64,000 bases of DNA, taken from positions 34,963-98,962 of the forward strand of contig SECP01000031.1 of assembly GCA_004193285.1 (NCBI GenBank), in the 5' to 3' direction. Source of the DNA: Myxococcales bacterium (GTDB taxonomy: Bacteria > Myxococcota_A > Polyangia > Polyangiales > Polyangiaceae). Positions 1 through 8,287 of the stretch are shown in pieces. The notes beneath the pieces are model-generated. The model was given only the letters and a program-made list of their open reading frames with translations. It was not told the DNA's origin and searched no databases. How positions within the stretch are numbered: position 1 is the stretch's first letter; every line of letters starts with the position of its first letter. A program made the position numbers and the translations under genes.

Positions 1-1
1 C

Positions 2-94
2 GCCCACTTCGACGGGCGGCAGCTGGAGAAGCCCTTCAACATCGACGAAGTCGAGTCGCTGCTCTCGGAAATCTCCGCCGCCGGCGCCGCGTAG
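2..94 (+). CDS. Response regulator receiver domain, C-terminal end (partial)
   Basis: Only the last 30 codons lie inside the window; the frame opens at the window edge and ends at TAG 92-94. The residues EKPFNIDEVESLLSEI match the last beta strand and helix 5 of a receiver domain, where a conserved Lys-Pro-Phe follows the phosphorylation pocket. This is therefore probably the tail of a two-component response regulator or of a hybrid kinase ending in a receiver domain. The output domain, if any, and the rest of the gene are outside the window. The Ala-rich tail looks like a normal protein end. Confidence 0.6.
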   Translation, partial: AHFDGRQLEKPFNIDEVESLLSEISAAGAA

Positions 95-132
95 CCCGCC
101 CCTCGTGAGGCGAGCTTGCGAGGGCGCAAGAT

Positions 133-189
133 CTCGAGCTCTCCCGCGCGCCGCTGGGGGGTCGCGGCCGGTGCTTCGCGGAGCTCGAG
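133..189. terminator. Possible stem-loop between convergent genes
   Basis: The arms CTCGAGCTC (133-141) and GAGCTCGAG (181-189) are perfect inverted repeats with a 39-base loop, between the convergent response-regulator end and the TerC-family gene end. There is no T tract and the loop is long, so a terminator role is only a guess. Confidence 0.25.
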
Positions 190-190
190 C

Positions 191-1141
191 TCAGGCGGGC
201 GCGGTGGCGCGCGCCAAGCGCTTGTCCCGGCGCATGGAGAGGAGCACCGCTCCGGCGAGGGTCAGGCAGATGAAGCTGAGGGAGAGCCAGATCGGGATCT
301 TGATCCAACCCATCAAGAGCATCTTCACGCCGACGAAGCCGAGCACGAGCGCCAGCGCGGGCTTGAGGTAGTGGAAGCGCTGCACGAAATCCGCGAGGAC
401 GAAGTACAGCGAACGCAGGCCGAGGATCGCGAACACGTTCGACGTGAACACGATGAACGGGTCGCTCGTCACCGCGAACACCGCGGGGATGGAGTCCACC
501 GCGAAGATGAGGTCCGTCACCTCCACGAGGACGAGCACCAAGAATAGCGGCGTGGCCAGGCGGCGCCCGTTTTGCACGGTGAAGAAGCGCTGACCGTCCA
601 GAGTGGGGCTGGTGGGCACGACCCGGGCCAGGAATTTGTACACCTTGCCGTCCAGCGGGGACTCTTCCGGCGCCTCGCCCGGCTTCTCCCGCCACAGCTT
701 GATCGCGGTGAACACCAAGAACGCGCCGAACAGGTACATCAGCCAGTGGAAGCGCGCGAGCAGGACGCTACCGGCGGCGATGAACCCCGCGCGCATCACC
801 AGCGCGCCGAGCACTCCCCAAAACAGCACCCGGTGCTGCGAAGTTTGGGGCACTTGAAACGCCGTGAAGAGCACGACGAACACGAACAGGTTGTCGACCG
901 ACAGCGCCTTCTCGATCACGTAGCCAGCCGCGAACTCGAGCGCCCGCTCCTGGCCGAACATGAAGTACACGAGCCCGCCGAACACCGCCGCCAGCGCGAC
1001 CCACACGAGGCTCCAGGTGAGCGCCTCCTTGACCTTGACCGCGTGCGCGTGGCGATGAAACACGCCGAGGTCCAGCGCCAGCATGGCCAAGACGAAGGCT
1101 ACGAAAGCGATCCAGTGAAGGGGGCTGCCGACGGAATGCAC
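191..1141 (-). CDS. TerC/Alx-family integral membrane protein
   Basis: A 316-residue polytopic inner-membrane protein of the TerC family, whose members include E. coli Alx and act in manganese/metal efflux or loading of exported metalloproteins. About nine hydrophobic segments are visible. The family's acidic motifs are present: SVDNLFVF near residue 81 and AVDSIPA near 214, plus an Asp in the first membrane segment. The start is GTG at 1139-1141 with GAGGA six bases upstream. It is transcribed divergently from an NhaR-type LysR gene, a layout that often means the regulator controls its neighbour. I could not recognise the yybP-ykoY manganese riboswitch often found before such genes. Family assignment is firm; the transported ion is not shown by the sequence. 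Confidence 0.9.
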   Translation of the reverse strand: MHSVGSPLHWIAFVAFVLAMLALDLGVFHRHAHAVKVKEALTWSLVWVALAAVFGGLVYFMFGQERALEFAAGYVIEKALSVDNLFVFVVLFTAFQVPQTSQHRVLFWGVLGALVMRAGFIAAGSVLLARFHWLMYLFGAFLVFTAIKLWREKPGEAPEESPLDGKVYKFLARVVPTSPTLDGQRFFTVQNGRRLATPLFLVLVLVEVTDLIFAVDSIPAVFAVTSDPFIVFTSNVFAILGLRSLYFVLADFVQRFHYLKPALALVLGFVGVKMLLMGWIKIPIWLSLSFICLTLAGAVLLSMRRDKRLARATAPA

Positions 1142-1190
1142 TCGTGATCCTCGCTGAGAGAGGGAGTTTGCGCGTCGGCGTCACATCGCT

Positions 1191-1220
1191 CCAATAGATA
1201 CGTAATATGCGCCGCATTGG
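1191..1220. promoter_or_regulatory. Candidate operator in the terC/nhaR divergent region
   Basis: In the 164-base gap between the divergent TerC and LysR genes lies an AT-richer patch bounded by CCAAT (1191-1195) and ATTGG (1216-1220). LysR regulators usually bind interrupted palindromes in such shared promoter regions. The arms are only 5 bases, so this is a weak candidate. Confidence 0.25.
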
Positions 1221-1305
1221 CTAAACCGATGCAAAAGCCTGTGTCGTATCGGCCCAGCCTAAGCCGCCTTGACGCCCCGGCGCGGCCGGACCCATCCTTT
1301 CTGCC

Positions 1306-2199
1306 GTGGAATGGCTGAATTATCATCATCTTCTCTACTTCTGGACCGCGGCGCGCGAAGGCGGCGTCACGCGCGCGGCCAAGAAGCTGCGACTGGCTCA
1401 GCCTACCGTCAGTGAGCAAATCAAGCGGTTGGAGGAGCTGCTCGGACATCCGCTCTTCGAGCGCAAAGGGCGCTCGCTGGTGCTGACGGATTTCGGACGC
1501 ACCATCTTCGGCTACGCGGACGAGATCTTCTCCCTGGGCCGCGAGCTGATGGACGCGGCAAAGACTCAAGGCGCCGGTCGCCCACGGCGGCTGGTGGTCG
1601 GCGTCGCGGACGTGCTCCCCAAGCTCATCGTGTACCGGCTGCTGGAGCCGGCGCTGCGCTTGGGAATCGAGCTCGTCTGCCGTGAAGACTACATCGACCA
1701 GCTGCTGGCCGGCTTGTCCATCCACGAAATCGATCTGGTGCTGAGCGACTCCCCGGTGGGAGCGAACGTCGGCGTGCGCGCCTTCAATCACTTGCTGGGG
1801 GAGAGCTCGATCAGCTTCTTCGCGGTCAAGAGCGAGGTGCCGCGGCTGAAGCGCACGTTCCCGGCCTCTCTCAACGGGGAGCGATTCTTGTATCCGGAGG
1901 AGCAGACGGTCCTCCGCCGTTCCCTCGACCAGTACTTCGAAGACAGCGGCGTGCACCCGCTGTTCGCCGCCGAGTTCGCGGACAGCGCCCTGGCGATGTC
2001 CTTCGGTCAGGCGGGGGCCGGTATCTTCGCGGGACCGACCGTGATCGAGCGCGAGATCAAGAAGCAATATGGCGTTGCCGTGATCGGCCGCGCCAAGCAG
2101 GTGCGTGAGCGGTACTACGCGATCAGCGGGGAGCGCCGATTGGCGCACCCCGGCGTGCTCGCCATCTCCCAGGCGGCCCGGCGCCTGCTCAGCGCTTGA
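1306..2199 (+). CDS. nhaR: NhaR-type LysR-family transcriptional regulator
   Basis: A 297-residue LysR regulator. An N-terminal winged helix-turn-helix (about residues 5-65) begins with LNYHHLLYFWTAAREGG, the NhaR-specific opening, and is followed by the usual SEQIKRLEELLG recognition region. The C-terminal effector domain carries NhaR-like stretches such as DLVLSDSPVG. NhaR in E. coli activates the sodium/proton antiporter gene nhaA in response to Na+; no antiporter gene is in this window, so the likely target is the divergent TerC-family gene. The start is GTG at 1306, chosen because family alignment begins within the first few residues. Its stop overlaps by 11 bases the end of a convergent lipoprotein gene. 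Confidence 0.85.
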   Translation: MEWLNYHHLLYFWTAAREGGVTRAAKKLRLAQPTVSEQIKRLEELLGHPLFERKGRSLVLTDFGRTIFGYADEIFSLGRELMDAAKTQGAGRPRRLVVGVADVLPKLIVYRLLEPALRLGIELVCREDYIDQLLAGLSIHEIDLVLSDSPVGANVGVRAFNHLLGESSISFFAVKSEVPRLKRTFPASLNGERFLYPEEQTVLRRSLDQYFEDSGVHPLFAAEFADSALAMSFGQAGAGIFAGPTVIEREIKKQYGVAVIGRAKQVRERYYAISGERRLAHPGVLAISQAARRLLSA

Positions 2200-2935
2200 G
2201 AGCGACCTTGTGGCCCGGCGTGGGGATCTCGCCGAGGAGCACCGTCGTATCGAACTTCGCGTGCTCCAGCTTGCGGCTGGAGGCTCCTAGGTCGAACGCC
2301 AGACCCCACTCCGCTCCCTCCGCTACCTGCACGAAGAAGGTGGTGGACTCTTTGCACCCTTTGGCGAAGCGCTCGATGGTGTCGCCCGTCATCGACAGGT
2401 CCGGTCCGGCCATGCCCTTGCTCCGCTTGCTGGCGGTTCCGCCGGAGAGCTTCCACACCGCGGTGCCATAGTCGCTCGTTACCATCCCGACCACACTGCA
2501 AGGGGGCGCTTGCACCTTGGCCTCCGGAACGAAGCGCTGGTCCGCGCTGAAATCCTTCCGCGTCTCGGTCCGGATCGTGATCGAGCTAGGGTTGGTCTTC
2601 CCTAGCTCGTCCAGAAACGTGACCACCCACGGCACCTTCGTCTGCCGGTCCACGATGAGGGTCACGTCCTTGCCTTCCAGCCACTTCTTCTGGTCGGCGA
2701 GCAGCTCGGTGAGCTTCGCTTTACCTTCCGGATGAATGAGGAGGGCGCGCTCCGTGCCGACCTTGGGGCTGATCGTGTCTATCTCCAGAACCGGGGGCGC
2801 GTCCGCCTTGGGCGCGGCGGCGACGGGCGCGTCTTCCACCGCCGCCTCCTTTGTCGGCGGCTCTTTCTTCGGCGGCTCCTCGCAGCCCAAGATTGCCCAG
2901 CAGAGCCCGACGAGCGCTACTTCAAGTTGTCGCAC
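2189..2935 (-). CDS. Predicted lipoprotein, unknown function
   Basis: A 248-residue protein with a lipoprotein signal: a hydrophobic stretch after MRQLEV ending in the lipobox AILGC. The mature part starts with a Pro/Lys/Glu-rich linker (about residues 20-50). A globular domain follows, in which residues 50-130 alternate beta and helix and contain LTLIVDR-like and SITIRT-like strands; this faintly recalls periplasmic ExbD-type domains, but I would not name it so. A later part has two Cys (PPCSVV, AKGCKES). It lies directly after, and overlaps by 19 bases, a second lipoprotein gene on the same strand, so the two are probably co-translated. Specific function unknown. Confidence 0.75.
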   Translation of the reverse strand: MRQLEVALVGLCWAILGCEEPPKKEPPTKEAAVEDAPVAAAPKADAPPVLEIDTISPKVGTERALLIHPEGKAKLTELLADQKKWLEGKDVTLIVDRQTKVPWVVTFLDELGKTNPSSITIRTETRKDFSADQRFVPEAKVQAPPCSVVGMVTSDYGTAVWKLSGGTASKRSKGMAGPDLSMTGDTIERFAKGCKESTTFFVQVAEGAEWGLAFDLGASSRKLEHAKFDTTVLLGEIPTPGHKVALKR

Positions 2936-3702
2936 AGCGGCTCATTTCGCGAGAGGCGGATGGTGCTCACGCACACACTCTCGGTCTCGGTCTCGGGCAA
3001 GCAGATGCCAGACGCGCAGTCGCTGTCCGCCGTGCACGCTTCGCCGGTGCCGGAGCGCTCGATGCAGTGGCTGACCTCCGCGTCTTCCGCGTCGGGAACG
3101 CAGTGGTCGGTGGGCGCGCACTCGTAGTCGCCCTCGCAGGGCCGGGTCGTCTTGTAGCTGACGCAGTTGTCGTTGCAGTAGTAGCCTTCTTCGCAGACCT
3201 GCTTCACGCCCGTGCAGTCGTCAGCGCGCTCCACGACCTCGGGCTGCGCGCAAACGCCCGTGTCTGCGCTCTGCTTCTTGACGCACATGAAGCCATCCGC
3301 GGTGTTGCAGTCGCTGTTCTTGCTGCAATCGTCGCCGTCGTCGGCGGTGCCGCTGGAGAGCATGTCGCACGGGGCGTCGAGGTGGAGCACGACGCCTAGC
3401 TCGTCCGCGCTCAAATCGCCGTCTTCGTACGCGGCCGCTACTGCGCCGAGACAGCTCTCCGCGTGAACGCTGGAGTAGCTGCGGGGCACCAGGTCCAAGC
3501 ACACGTCTTTTTGGGTCGCTTGGCACGCGCTCACCTTGGCCGTGCAGTAGTCGACGACCTTCGCCGTGCAGGCGGCTTCGGCCCACGCCTGGCAGAAGCC
3601 GTCGCGCGAGGCGAGCGGGTTCGGCGGCTCCTCCGGGTCGCTGCTACAGGCCAGGGGCAGGGTGAGGACGAGCGCGAACAAGGCGAAAAGCGGCTTCTTC
3701 AT
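2917..3702 (-). CDS. Cys-rich predicted lipoprotein
   Basis: A 261-residue secreted lipoprotein: the signal MKKPLFALFALVLTLPLAC ends in the lipobox LPLAC. The mature part has about 24 Cys. The central and C-terminal parts carry repeats of the type GDDCSKNSDC, EEGYYCNDNC and DSDCASGIC. Such disulfide-rich Dickkopf/EGF-like repeats are very common in surface lipoproteins of Polyangia. This suggests an outer-membrane or surface location with disulfide-stabilised modules, perhaps for binding. It is the first gene of a two-gene unit, its stop overlapping the start of the next lipoprotein gene by 19 bases. It is divergent from the CPBP protease gene across a 71-base gap. No catalytic motif is seen. 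Confidence 0.8.
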   Translation of the reverse strand: MKKPLFALFALVLTLPLACSSDPEEPPNPLASRDGFCQAWAEAACTAKVVDYCTAKVSACQATQKDVCLDLVPRSYSSVHAESCLGAVAAAYEDGDLSADELGVVLHLDAPCDMLSSGTADDGDDCSKNSDCNTADGFMCVKKQSADTGVCAQPEVVERADDCTGVKQVCEEGYYCNDNCVSYKTTRPCEGDYECAPTDHCVPDAEDAEVSHCIERSGTGEACTADSDCASGICLPETETESVCVSTIRLSRNEPLCDNLK

Positions 3703-3773
3703 ACGGGGGGCCGACGATACAACGGCAGAACCGTTTTGGTCACTTTTGGGGCGCCACGCGGTACGCTCCGCCA

Positions 3774-4697
3774 GTGCTAGCCCTGGCCGCTCTCGCGGTA
3801 CCTCGACTCTCGCGCCGCCCGACTGCTCCGCCTCCGCGGATTCCGTCGCCGCTGCAAGCCGCGGTCCTTTGGCTCTTGGCCATGGTGCTGGTGGTGGCGG
3901 CAGGGATCGTGGTCGCCGGGGTGGCGGCGCTCATCGCCCTGCGCACCGGGCTGGCTCCCGACCGCGCGATCGAGCTCCTGCTCGATCCGATGGGGTCGCC
4001 GCTCGTGACGACTCCGACCTGGATCTCGATTTCGATCTTGGCGAGCGACCTGGTGCTGGCGCTCTTGGTCTGGCGCTTTTTGCGCCGACATCGCCTCTTT
4101 CTGCACGAGGTGTGTCCACTCGGCGTGCCTTCTTTGCGCGACCTCTCGGGGGCGCTCTTGTGCGTGTTCGGGCTCGCGCCCCTGTCGCGTATGCTGGCGG
4201 AGCTGGCCCGTCGTCATTTGCCGCACGACGTGAACAACGCGGAGACGATGGTGGTCGCGCTCACGCGGGGCATTTCCGTGGGGGAGCTGTGCGCGGTGCT
4301 GCTCGCCACCGCGCTCGTCCCCGCGGTGGTGGAGGAGCTGTTGTTCCGAGGCGTACTGACGCGCGGCTTTCTTCGCAGCAACCTGCTTGCGGTGTGCGTC
4401 CCGAGCGCCATGTTTGGGCTGTTCCACCTCGAGCCGACCCAGGCCGCGGGGGCGTTCGTGCTGGGCGTCGGTTTCGGTATTGCGCGCCTCTACACGGACA
4501 GCGTGCTCACCAGCATCGCGTGTCACTTGGCCTACAATGCCTACGAGCTCATCGACGTGTACACCGGCGGCCAAGTCGGCAGCACGGACTTGCACCTGGG
4601 CCGCGTCGCGCTCGGCTTGTCGCTGGCCGCAGTGGGTTTCGGCCTGATGGTGGTGCACCCGGGTCAGCGTTTGCCGCGGCGTGAAAGGGCCAGATGA
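3774..4697 (+). CDS. CPBP-family intramembrane metalloprotease
   Basis: A 307-residue polytopic membrane protein of the CPBP (CAAX prenyl protease/Abi) family. The catalytic signature is complete: EELLFRG at residues 187-193 (paired Glu and downstream Arg), FGLFH at 214-218 and HLAYN at 251-255, giving the metal-binding His/Glu set expected of an active enzyme. Seven or eight hydrophobic helices are visible. Bacterial members process signal or bacteriocin-related peptides, or act in self-immunity; the substrate here is unknown. The start is GTG 3774. It opens an operon: its stop overlaps by four bases (ATGA) the start of an exported hydrolase, which in turn overlaps another. Confidence 0.9.
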   Translation: MLALAALAVPRLSRRPTAPPPRIPSPLQAAVLWLLAMVLVVAAGIVVAGVAALIALRTGLAPDRAIELLLDPMGSPLVTTPTWISISILASDLVLALLVWRFLRRHRLFLHEVCPLGVPSLRDLSGALLCVFGLAPLSRMLAELARRHLPHDVNNAETMVVALTRGISVGELCAVLLATALVPAVVEELLFRGVLTRGFLRSNLLAVCVPSAMFGLFHLEPTQAAGAFVLGVGFGIARLYTDSVLTSIACHLAYNAYELIDVYTGGQVGSTDLHLGRVALGLSLAAVGFGLMVVHPGQRLPRRERAR

Positions 4698-5590
4698 AAA
4701 GACGCGCGTTGCTGTCGCTCGCCGCGAGCCTCGGCCTGAGCGCGCGCGCCTCCGCCAAGGAGCTGGTGTCGGACGAGCTGTCGCTGGAGGAGCTGAGCCT
4801 CAGCGGTGATCCGGCTTTCGGCCGGTACTTGCTCGCGGTTCCCAAGAACCTGCCCCCTGCGCCGGATTTGCTGGTGTTGCTCCACGGCCTGGGAGAAACG
4901 GTAGAGCAGCGGATGGGCTCGCGCGCTTTCGCCGAGCGCTACGGTTTGCTGAGCGCGGTCGCGCGCCTCACCCATCCGCCGCTCGAGCGCACGCTAACGC
5001 GGGTGGACTACTTCGGCGCGGGCCGGCTGGAGGAGCTAAACACCGCCCTGCTCGGTCGCCCTTACCGGTGTCCCGTCTTGCTCTGTCCGTTTACGCCCAA
5101 TCCTTACAAGGCGGGCGGAGACCCGACCGTCGCGCGCTTCGCTCACTTCGTCGGCGGACCGCTCAAATCTGCGGTAGAAGCCCGGCTGAACGTGACGTTC
5201 CCGGCCTCTCGCGCCATGATCTCGGGTGTTTCACTCGGTGGCTACTTGGCGGTCGAGCTCTTCCTGAAGACCCCGGAGCTGTACGCGGCCGTCGGCACCG
5301 CGCAGGGCGCGTTCGGTCCCCAGCAAGCGGCGCGCTACGCGGCCGGCATCGCCGGCGCGGTGAAGCGCGTGGGGCCGCGCCGGGTGGAGATCCTCACCTC
5401 CAGTGAGGACTCGTACCGGCCGGCCAATGTCGCGTTTCATCGACATTTGCAGAAGCTCGGCCAGGCGGCGCGCCTGAGGGTATCGCCCGGCCCGCATGAC
5501 CAACGCTGGCTCAACGAGTCGGGCGTCATCGAGATGCTCGTCGCTGCGGACGACGTGTTCGCGGAGTGCCGCGCGGGAGGCGGCTCATGA
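4694..5590 (+). CDS. Exported alpha/beta-hydrolase (esterase-like)
   Basis: A 298-residue protein with an N-terminal signal sequence (MKRRALLSLAASLGLSARAS, with a twin Arg that might suit Tat export). An alpha/beta-hydrolase fold follows: oxyanion-hole strand LLVLLHGLG (about 59-67), nucleophile elbow GVSLGG with Ser180, and a late GPHDQRW offering the catalytic His near residue 267. The layout resembles PHB-depolymerase or esterase-D-like enzymes, so hydrolysis of an ester in the periplasm or outside is likely, but the substrate is not predictable. The gene starts at the ATGA overlap with the CPBP protease and ends in another ATGA overlap with the next hydrolase, so all three are one transcription and translation unit. 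Confidence 0.8.
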   Translation: MKRRALLSLAASLGLSARASAKELVSDELSLEELSLSGDPAFGRYLLAVPKNLPPAPDLLVLLHGLGETVEQRMGSRAFAERYGLLSAVARLTHPPLERTLTRVDYFGAGRLEELNTALLGRPYRCPVLLCPFTPNPYKAGGDPTVARFAHFVGGPLKSAVEARLNVTFPASRAMISGVSLGGYLAVELFLKTPELYAAVGTAQGAFGPQQAARYAAGIAGAVKRVGPRRVEILTSSEDSYRPANVAFHRHLQKLGQAARLRVSPGPHDQRWLNESGVIEMLVAADDVFAECRAGGGS

Positions 5591-6642
5591 TTCGCCTGCT
5601 CACGCGCCGGGTGCTCGGCTCCGCGGCGGCGGCGGTGGACCTGATGGCGACCGCGGCGGTCACGGCGCACGCGCAGCGCACCGTCGCCTCTCGCCCGCGG
5701 CCGCACGCCGATCGGGTGCGACTCCTGGAGCGCCTCGAGGAGCGCTACCGTGACGCGGAGCTCTCTGGCTTCTTCGCGGAGCGCAGCCAAATAGCGCCAG
5801 GCGTGCGCCGCGTGCGCGGCTTCGGGCGCGACGGCACGGTCACGGACTTGTCGTGGACCAGCGCCTTTTCCACGTTGGACCTCGAGGTCAGCGCTCGGTA
5901 CGCTTCGGCGAGCGAGAACGGCGTCGCGGTCGCGCGCCGCTTTCAACGAGGCTCCCGGCGCCCGGTCGTCATCCTCGTCCACGGGTACATGGCGGGTCCG
6001 TTCTCGTTCGAAGAGCGGATCTGGCCCCTTTCGCGGATGGATCAGGCGGGGTTCGACGTCGTGCTCTTCACACTGCCGTTTCACGGCCTGCGGGTGCGGG
6101 CGGGCCGCGGAGCGGTGCCAGAGTTTCCAGGTGAAGATCCACGCTTCAACGTGGAGGGCTTCCGCCAGGCAATCTTCGATTTACAGAGCTTGGTCGCGTG
6201 GCTGCTCGCGGAAGGGCACCCGCGCGTCGGCGTCATTGGCATGAGCTTGGGGGGCTACACCGCCGCCCTGCTCGCCACCGCCGAGCCGCGACTGGACTTC
6301 GTGGTGCCGGTCATCCCCCTCTCGTCCCTCGCGGATTTTGCGCGCGAGCAAGGCTCGCTGAGCCCGAACCCGGACGAAGCCGCGATGCAGCACCGCTTGC
6401 TCTCGAGCATCTACCGACGCGTTGACCCGGTGGCGCGCCCGGCGCTCGTTCCTCCCGAGCGCTGCCTCGTCATCTCCGCGAAGGCGGACCGAGTGACTCC
6501 GGCCGCGCACGCACGCCGCTTGTCCGTGCACCTGCGCGCGCCGCTACAGTCGTTTTACGGGGGACATCTGCTGCAGCTAGGCCGGGCCGAGGCTTTCGAG
6601 CGCGTCATCGAGCTGATGGCCGCGCCTCGCTCTGCCGAATAG
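5587..6642 (+). CDS. Exported alpha/beta-hydrolase
   Basis: A 351-residue alpha/beta-hydrolase, third gene of the protease-hydrolase operon. The ATG at 5587 overlaps the upstream stop (ATGA), so I prefer it to an in-frame GTG at 5566. An N-terminal hydrophobic stretch with an Ala-X-Ala site near AHAQ (about residue 30) suggests export. Fold motifs: VVILVHGYMAGP (about 127-138) for the oxyanion hole, GMSLGG at 218-223 with nucleophile Ser220, SAKADR as the likely Asp turn, and FYGGHLL for the His. It differs clearly from the preceding hydrolase, so this is not a recent tandem duplication. Substrate unknown. Confidence 0.8.
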   Translation: MIRLLTRRVLGSAAAAVDLMATAAVTAHAQRTVASRPRPHADRVRLLERLEERYRDAELSGFFAERSQIAPGVRRVRGFGRDGTVTDLSWTSAFSTLDLEVSARYASASENGVAVARRFQRGSRRPVVILVHGYMAGPFSFEERIWPLSRMDQAGFDVVLFTLPFHGLRVRAGRGAVPEFPGEDPRFNVEGFRQAIFDLQSLVAWLLAEGHPRVGVIGMSLGGYTAALLATAEPRLDFVVPVIPLSSLADFAREQGSLSPNPDEAAMQHRLLSSIYRRVDPVARPALVPPERCLVISAKADRVTPAAHARRLSVHLRAPLQSFYGGHLLQLGRAEAFERVIELMAAPRSAE

Positions 6643-6644
6643 TG

Positions 6645-6680
6645 GAGCGCGCGGCCGCCCCGAAGAGCAGCCGCGCGCTC
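6645..6680. terminator. Stem-loop between convergent genes
   Basis: A perfect 11-base inverted repeat, GAGCGCGCGGC (6645-6655) and GCCGCGCGCTC (6670-6680), with a 14-base loop. It starts three bases after the hydrolase stop and lies 20 bases beyond the end of the convergent doxX-like gene. The stem is very GC-rich and no T tract follows on either strand, so it may be a bidirectional stop or a transcript-end stabiliser. Confidence 0.5.
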
Positions 6681-6700
6681 GGCGCACCGGGCAACGTTGC

Positions 6701-7207
6701 TTACGTGTGCGCGTGAGCGTGCTCCGGATCGACTACTCCTTCCTCATGCTCGAGCACGCCAGCAGGGTCGCCTTGTGTCTCGGCGTTGCGCCGAGATAAC
6801 CAATGATCGAGCGACAATCGCCCGGAGCCGAAGACGGCAAACGCGGTCAACATCGCCAGCACCAGGGCCGCGAATTCCAGCGACTGCCCGGCGCTGAGCA
6901 GGCCCTCGCCCACGTGCACGAGCAGCACCGCGCCGATCAGCGGCGGCACTTGGAGCGCCGCTGCGACGCGCGTCCCCAAGCCCAAAGCTAGCAAGATGCC
7001 GCCGCACAGGTGAGCCGCCACCACGTACTGCGAAATCGCCAGCGGGACGAACCAGCTGTCCGTGCGCTTGAGGAACTCCAGCAGTACCTCGGGTCTGCCG
7101 ATGAACAGTGCGCCGCGCACCATCAGCCCAACGCCGAGATAAATACGCACGACGTCCAGCCCCAGGCTTGGGTCTTGCCACCACGCTCTCTTCGAATCGG
7201 ATGTCAT
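6701..7207 (-). CDS. DoxX-family membrane protein
   Basis: A 168-residue protein with four hydrophobic helices of the DoxX fold. The first has LGLDVVRIYLGVGLMVRG, and helix 2 includes the family-typical AAHLCGGILLALGLGTR segment. DoxX proteins are inner-membrane proteins variously tied to quinol oxidation, thiosulfate metabolism or redox homeostasis with thiol enzymes; no specific role can be read here. The C-terminal tail is charged and His-rich (EHAHAHT). The ATG is preceded by AGGAGG five bases upstream, a strong ribosome site. It converges with the hydrolase operon across the 6645-6680 stem-loop. Confidence 0.85.
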   Translation of the reverse strand: MTSDSKRAWWQDPSLGLDVVRIYLGVGLMVRGALFIGRPEVLLEFLKRTDSWFVPLAISQYVVAAHLCGGILLALGLGTRVAAALQVPPLIGAVLLVHVGEGLLSAGQSLEFAALVLAMLTAFAVFGSGRLSLDHWLSRRNAETQGDPAGVLEHEEGVVDPEHAHAHT

Positions 7208-7507
7208 CGCGCCTCCTGAAAGGGAAAAAGCGAGAAACCTCCCGTACCAAAGTGAACGAAGAAACCGCGAGCCCCCAGCTCGCGAACCTCATTCTGTCAT
7301 CGAACGCGGTCGCCGCCTATCGGTATCTCGCCCGTGAGTCGGAGTCAGCGCACGTGACGTGACGTGCTCGAGCGTCCGTGCGCCGTGTGGGCGCGTCCGC
7401 TCGCCAGGGAAAAGTGAGGAGTCGCGCGAGCCTAGGTGGATCCGCAGGCCTCCCGGCGCGAGGGGCGGAGCTGGCGGCGGCGGCGGCTTCCGGTGTAGCC
7501 TCGCGTC
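7208..7507. other. Intergenic region upstream of doxX-like and Cys-rich lipoprotein genes
   Basis: These 300 bases separate two divergent genes. A 7-base-stem hairpin, CGCGAGC/GCTCGCG, lies at 7266-7284 in what would be the doxX-like leader. A short GACGT iteration lies near 7351-7365. I see no convincing sigma70 boxes, small gene or structured RNA; promoters for both neighbours are presumably here. Confidence 0.4.
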
Positions 7508-8242
7508 GTGGGCGGTGTACCCCAAGCCGTTGTATCTCTCGCGCTAGCTGCGCTCGTCAGCGGCATGCTCGTCCTCAGCTGTGCGGATGGCGAGTCCGCC
7601 AAGGCCAACGGTCGCGTCGCGCCGACTCGAGTCTCCGTGCGAGACATCGCTTGGGGGGGCGCAAGGGACGGAGCGGGAGGCGACGGAGGGGGAGGCGAAG
7701 CCGGGGCAGGTGACGCGCCGCTCAGCGCGGGTGGCGCCCCCTCGAGCGTGCCCACGGAGGGCGGCGGCGGCCAGGCCGAGCCCGGCGTCCTGCCCCTCGA
7801 GGGCAGCGGCGGGGAGCCGCCGAGCTGCGGAGACCAGAGCGGCGCGGTGTGCGGCGCGAGCATGGTGCCCGCTTCGGACCCGGCCATGCGTTACTTCTGT
7901 TCGCACGGCGACCTCATTGCTCAGGCGCGCTGTCCGGGCGTGTGCCTCACGACGAACAACTCCTGCGGTATGGGCAACGGCACCGGCGACGGCTCGGACG
8001 GCACTCCGCTAGGAGTCTGGCTGCACTGCCGCGAGTGCTTGTCCGTGGACTGCAAGGCTCCGCTCGTCGCGTGTGACGCTGACCCGTGGTGCGCAGCCCA
8101 CATGGACTGCAAGGAGAGTTGCACCATCGACGAACCCTGCCTGTCCACTTGCCGCGCGGCGTTTGCAGAGGATGCGCTCATGGACGAGCTCGACCTCTGC
8201 GCCGCGACCACGAAGTGCCCGCCAGCGTGCGCCGGTATTTGA
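7508..8242 (+). CDS. Cys-rich predicted lipoprotein
   Basis: A 244-residue protein starting at GTG 7508. A hydrophobic signal ends in the lipobox MLVLSC (Cys near 25). A low-complexity Gly/Glu/Ala-rich spacer (about 50-110) leads to a Cys-rich C-terminal domain with roughly 20 Cys, including HCRECLSVDCK, ACDADPWCAAHMDCKESC and CLSTCRAAF. This CxxC-spaced domain after a Gly-rich linker recurs in surface lipoproteins of Sorangium-like bacteria. Its function is unknown; a surface-exposed disulfide-bonded module is the simplest reading. It lies 45 bases before the Ser/Thr kinase gene on the same strand and may be co-transcribed with it. Confidence 0.7.
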   Translation: MGGVPQAVVSLALAALVSGMLVLSCADGESAKANGRVAPTRVSVRDIAWGGARDGAGGDGGGGEAGAGDAPLSAGGAPSSVPTEGGGGQAEPGVLPLEGSGGEPPSCGDQSGAVCGASMVPASDPAMRYFCSHGDLIAQARCPGVCLTTNNSCGMGNGTGDGSDGTPLGVWLHCRECLSVDCKAPLVACDADPWCAAHMDCKESCTIDEPCLSTCRAAFAEDALMDELDLCAATTKCPPACAGI

Positions 8243-8287
8243 GCGCATGAGCAACCTTTGCTCGCCTCGTTGTCACGGAGCCACGCC

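Noticed and set aside
1142..1305. yybP-ykoY manganese riboswitch before the TerC-family gene
   Set aside because: The leader is short and I could not find the conserved helices or loop sequences.
5566..5586. GTG start 21 bases upstream in the second hydrolase
   Set aside because: ATG 5587 forms the usual ATGA overlap and gives a better signal sequence.
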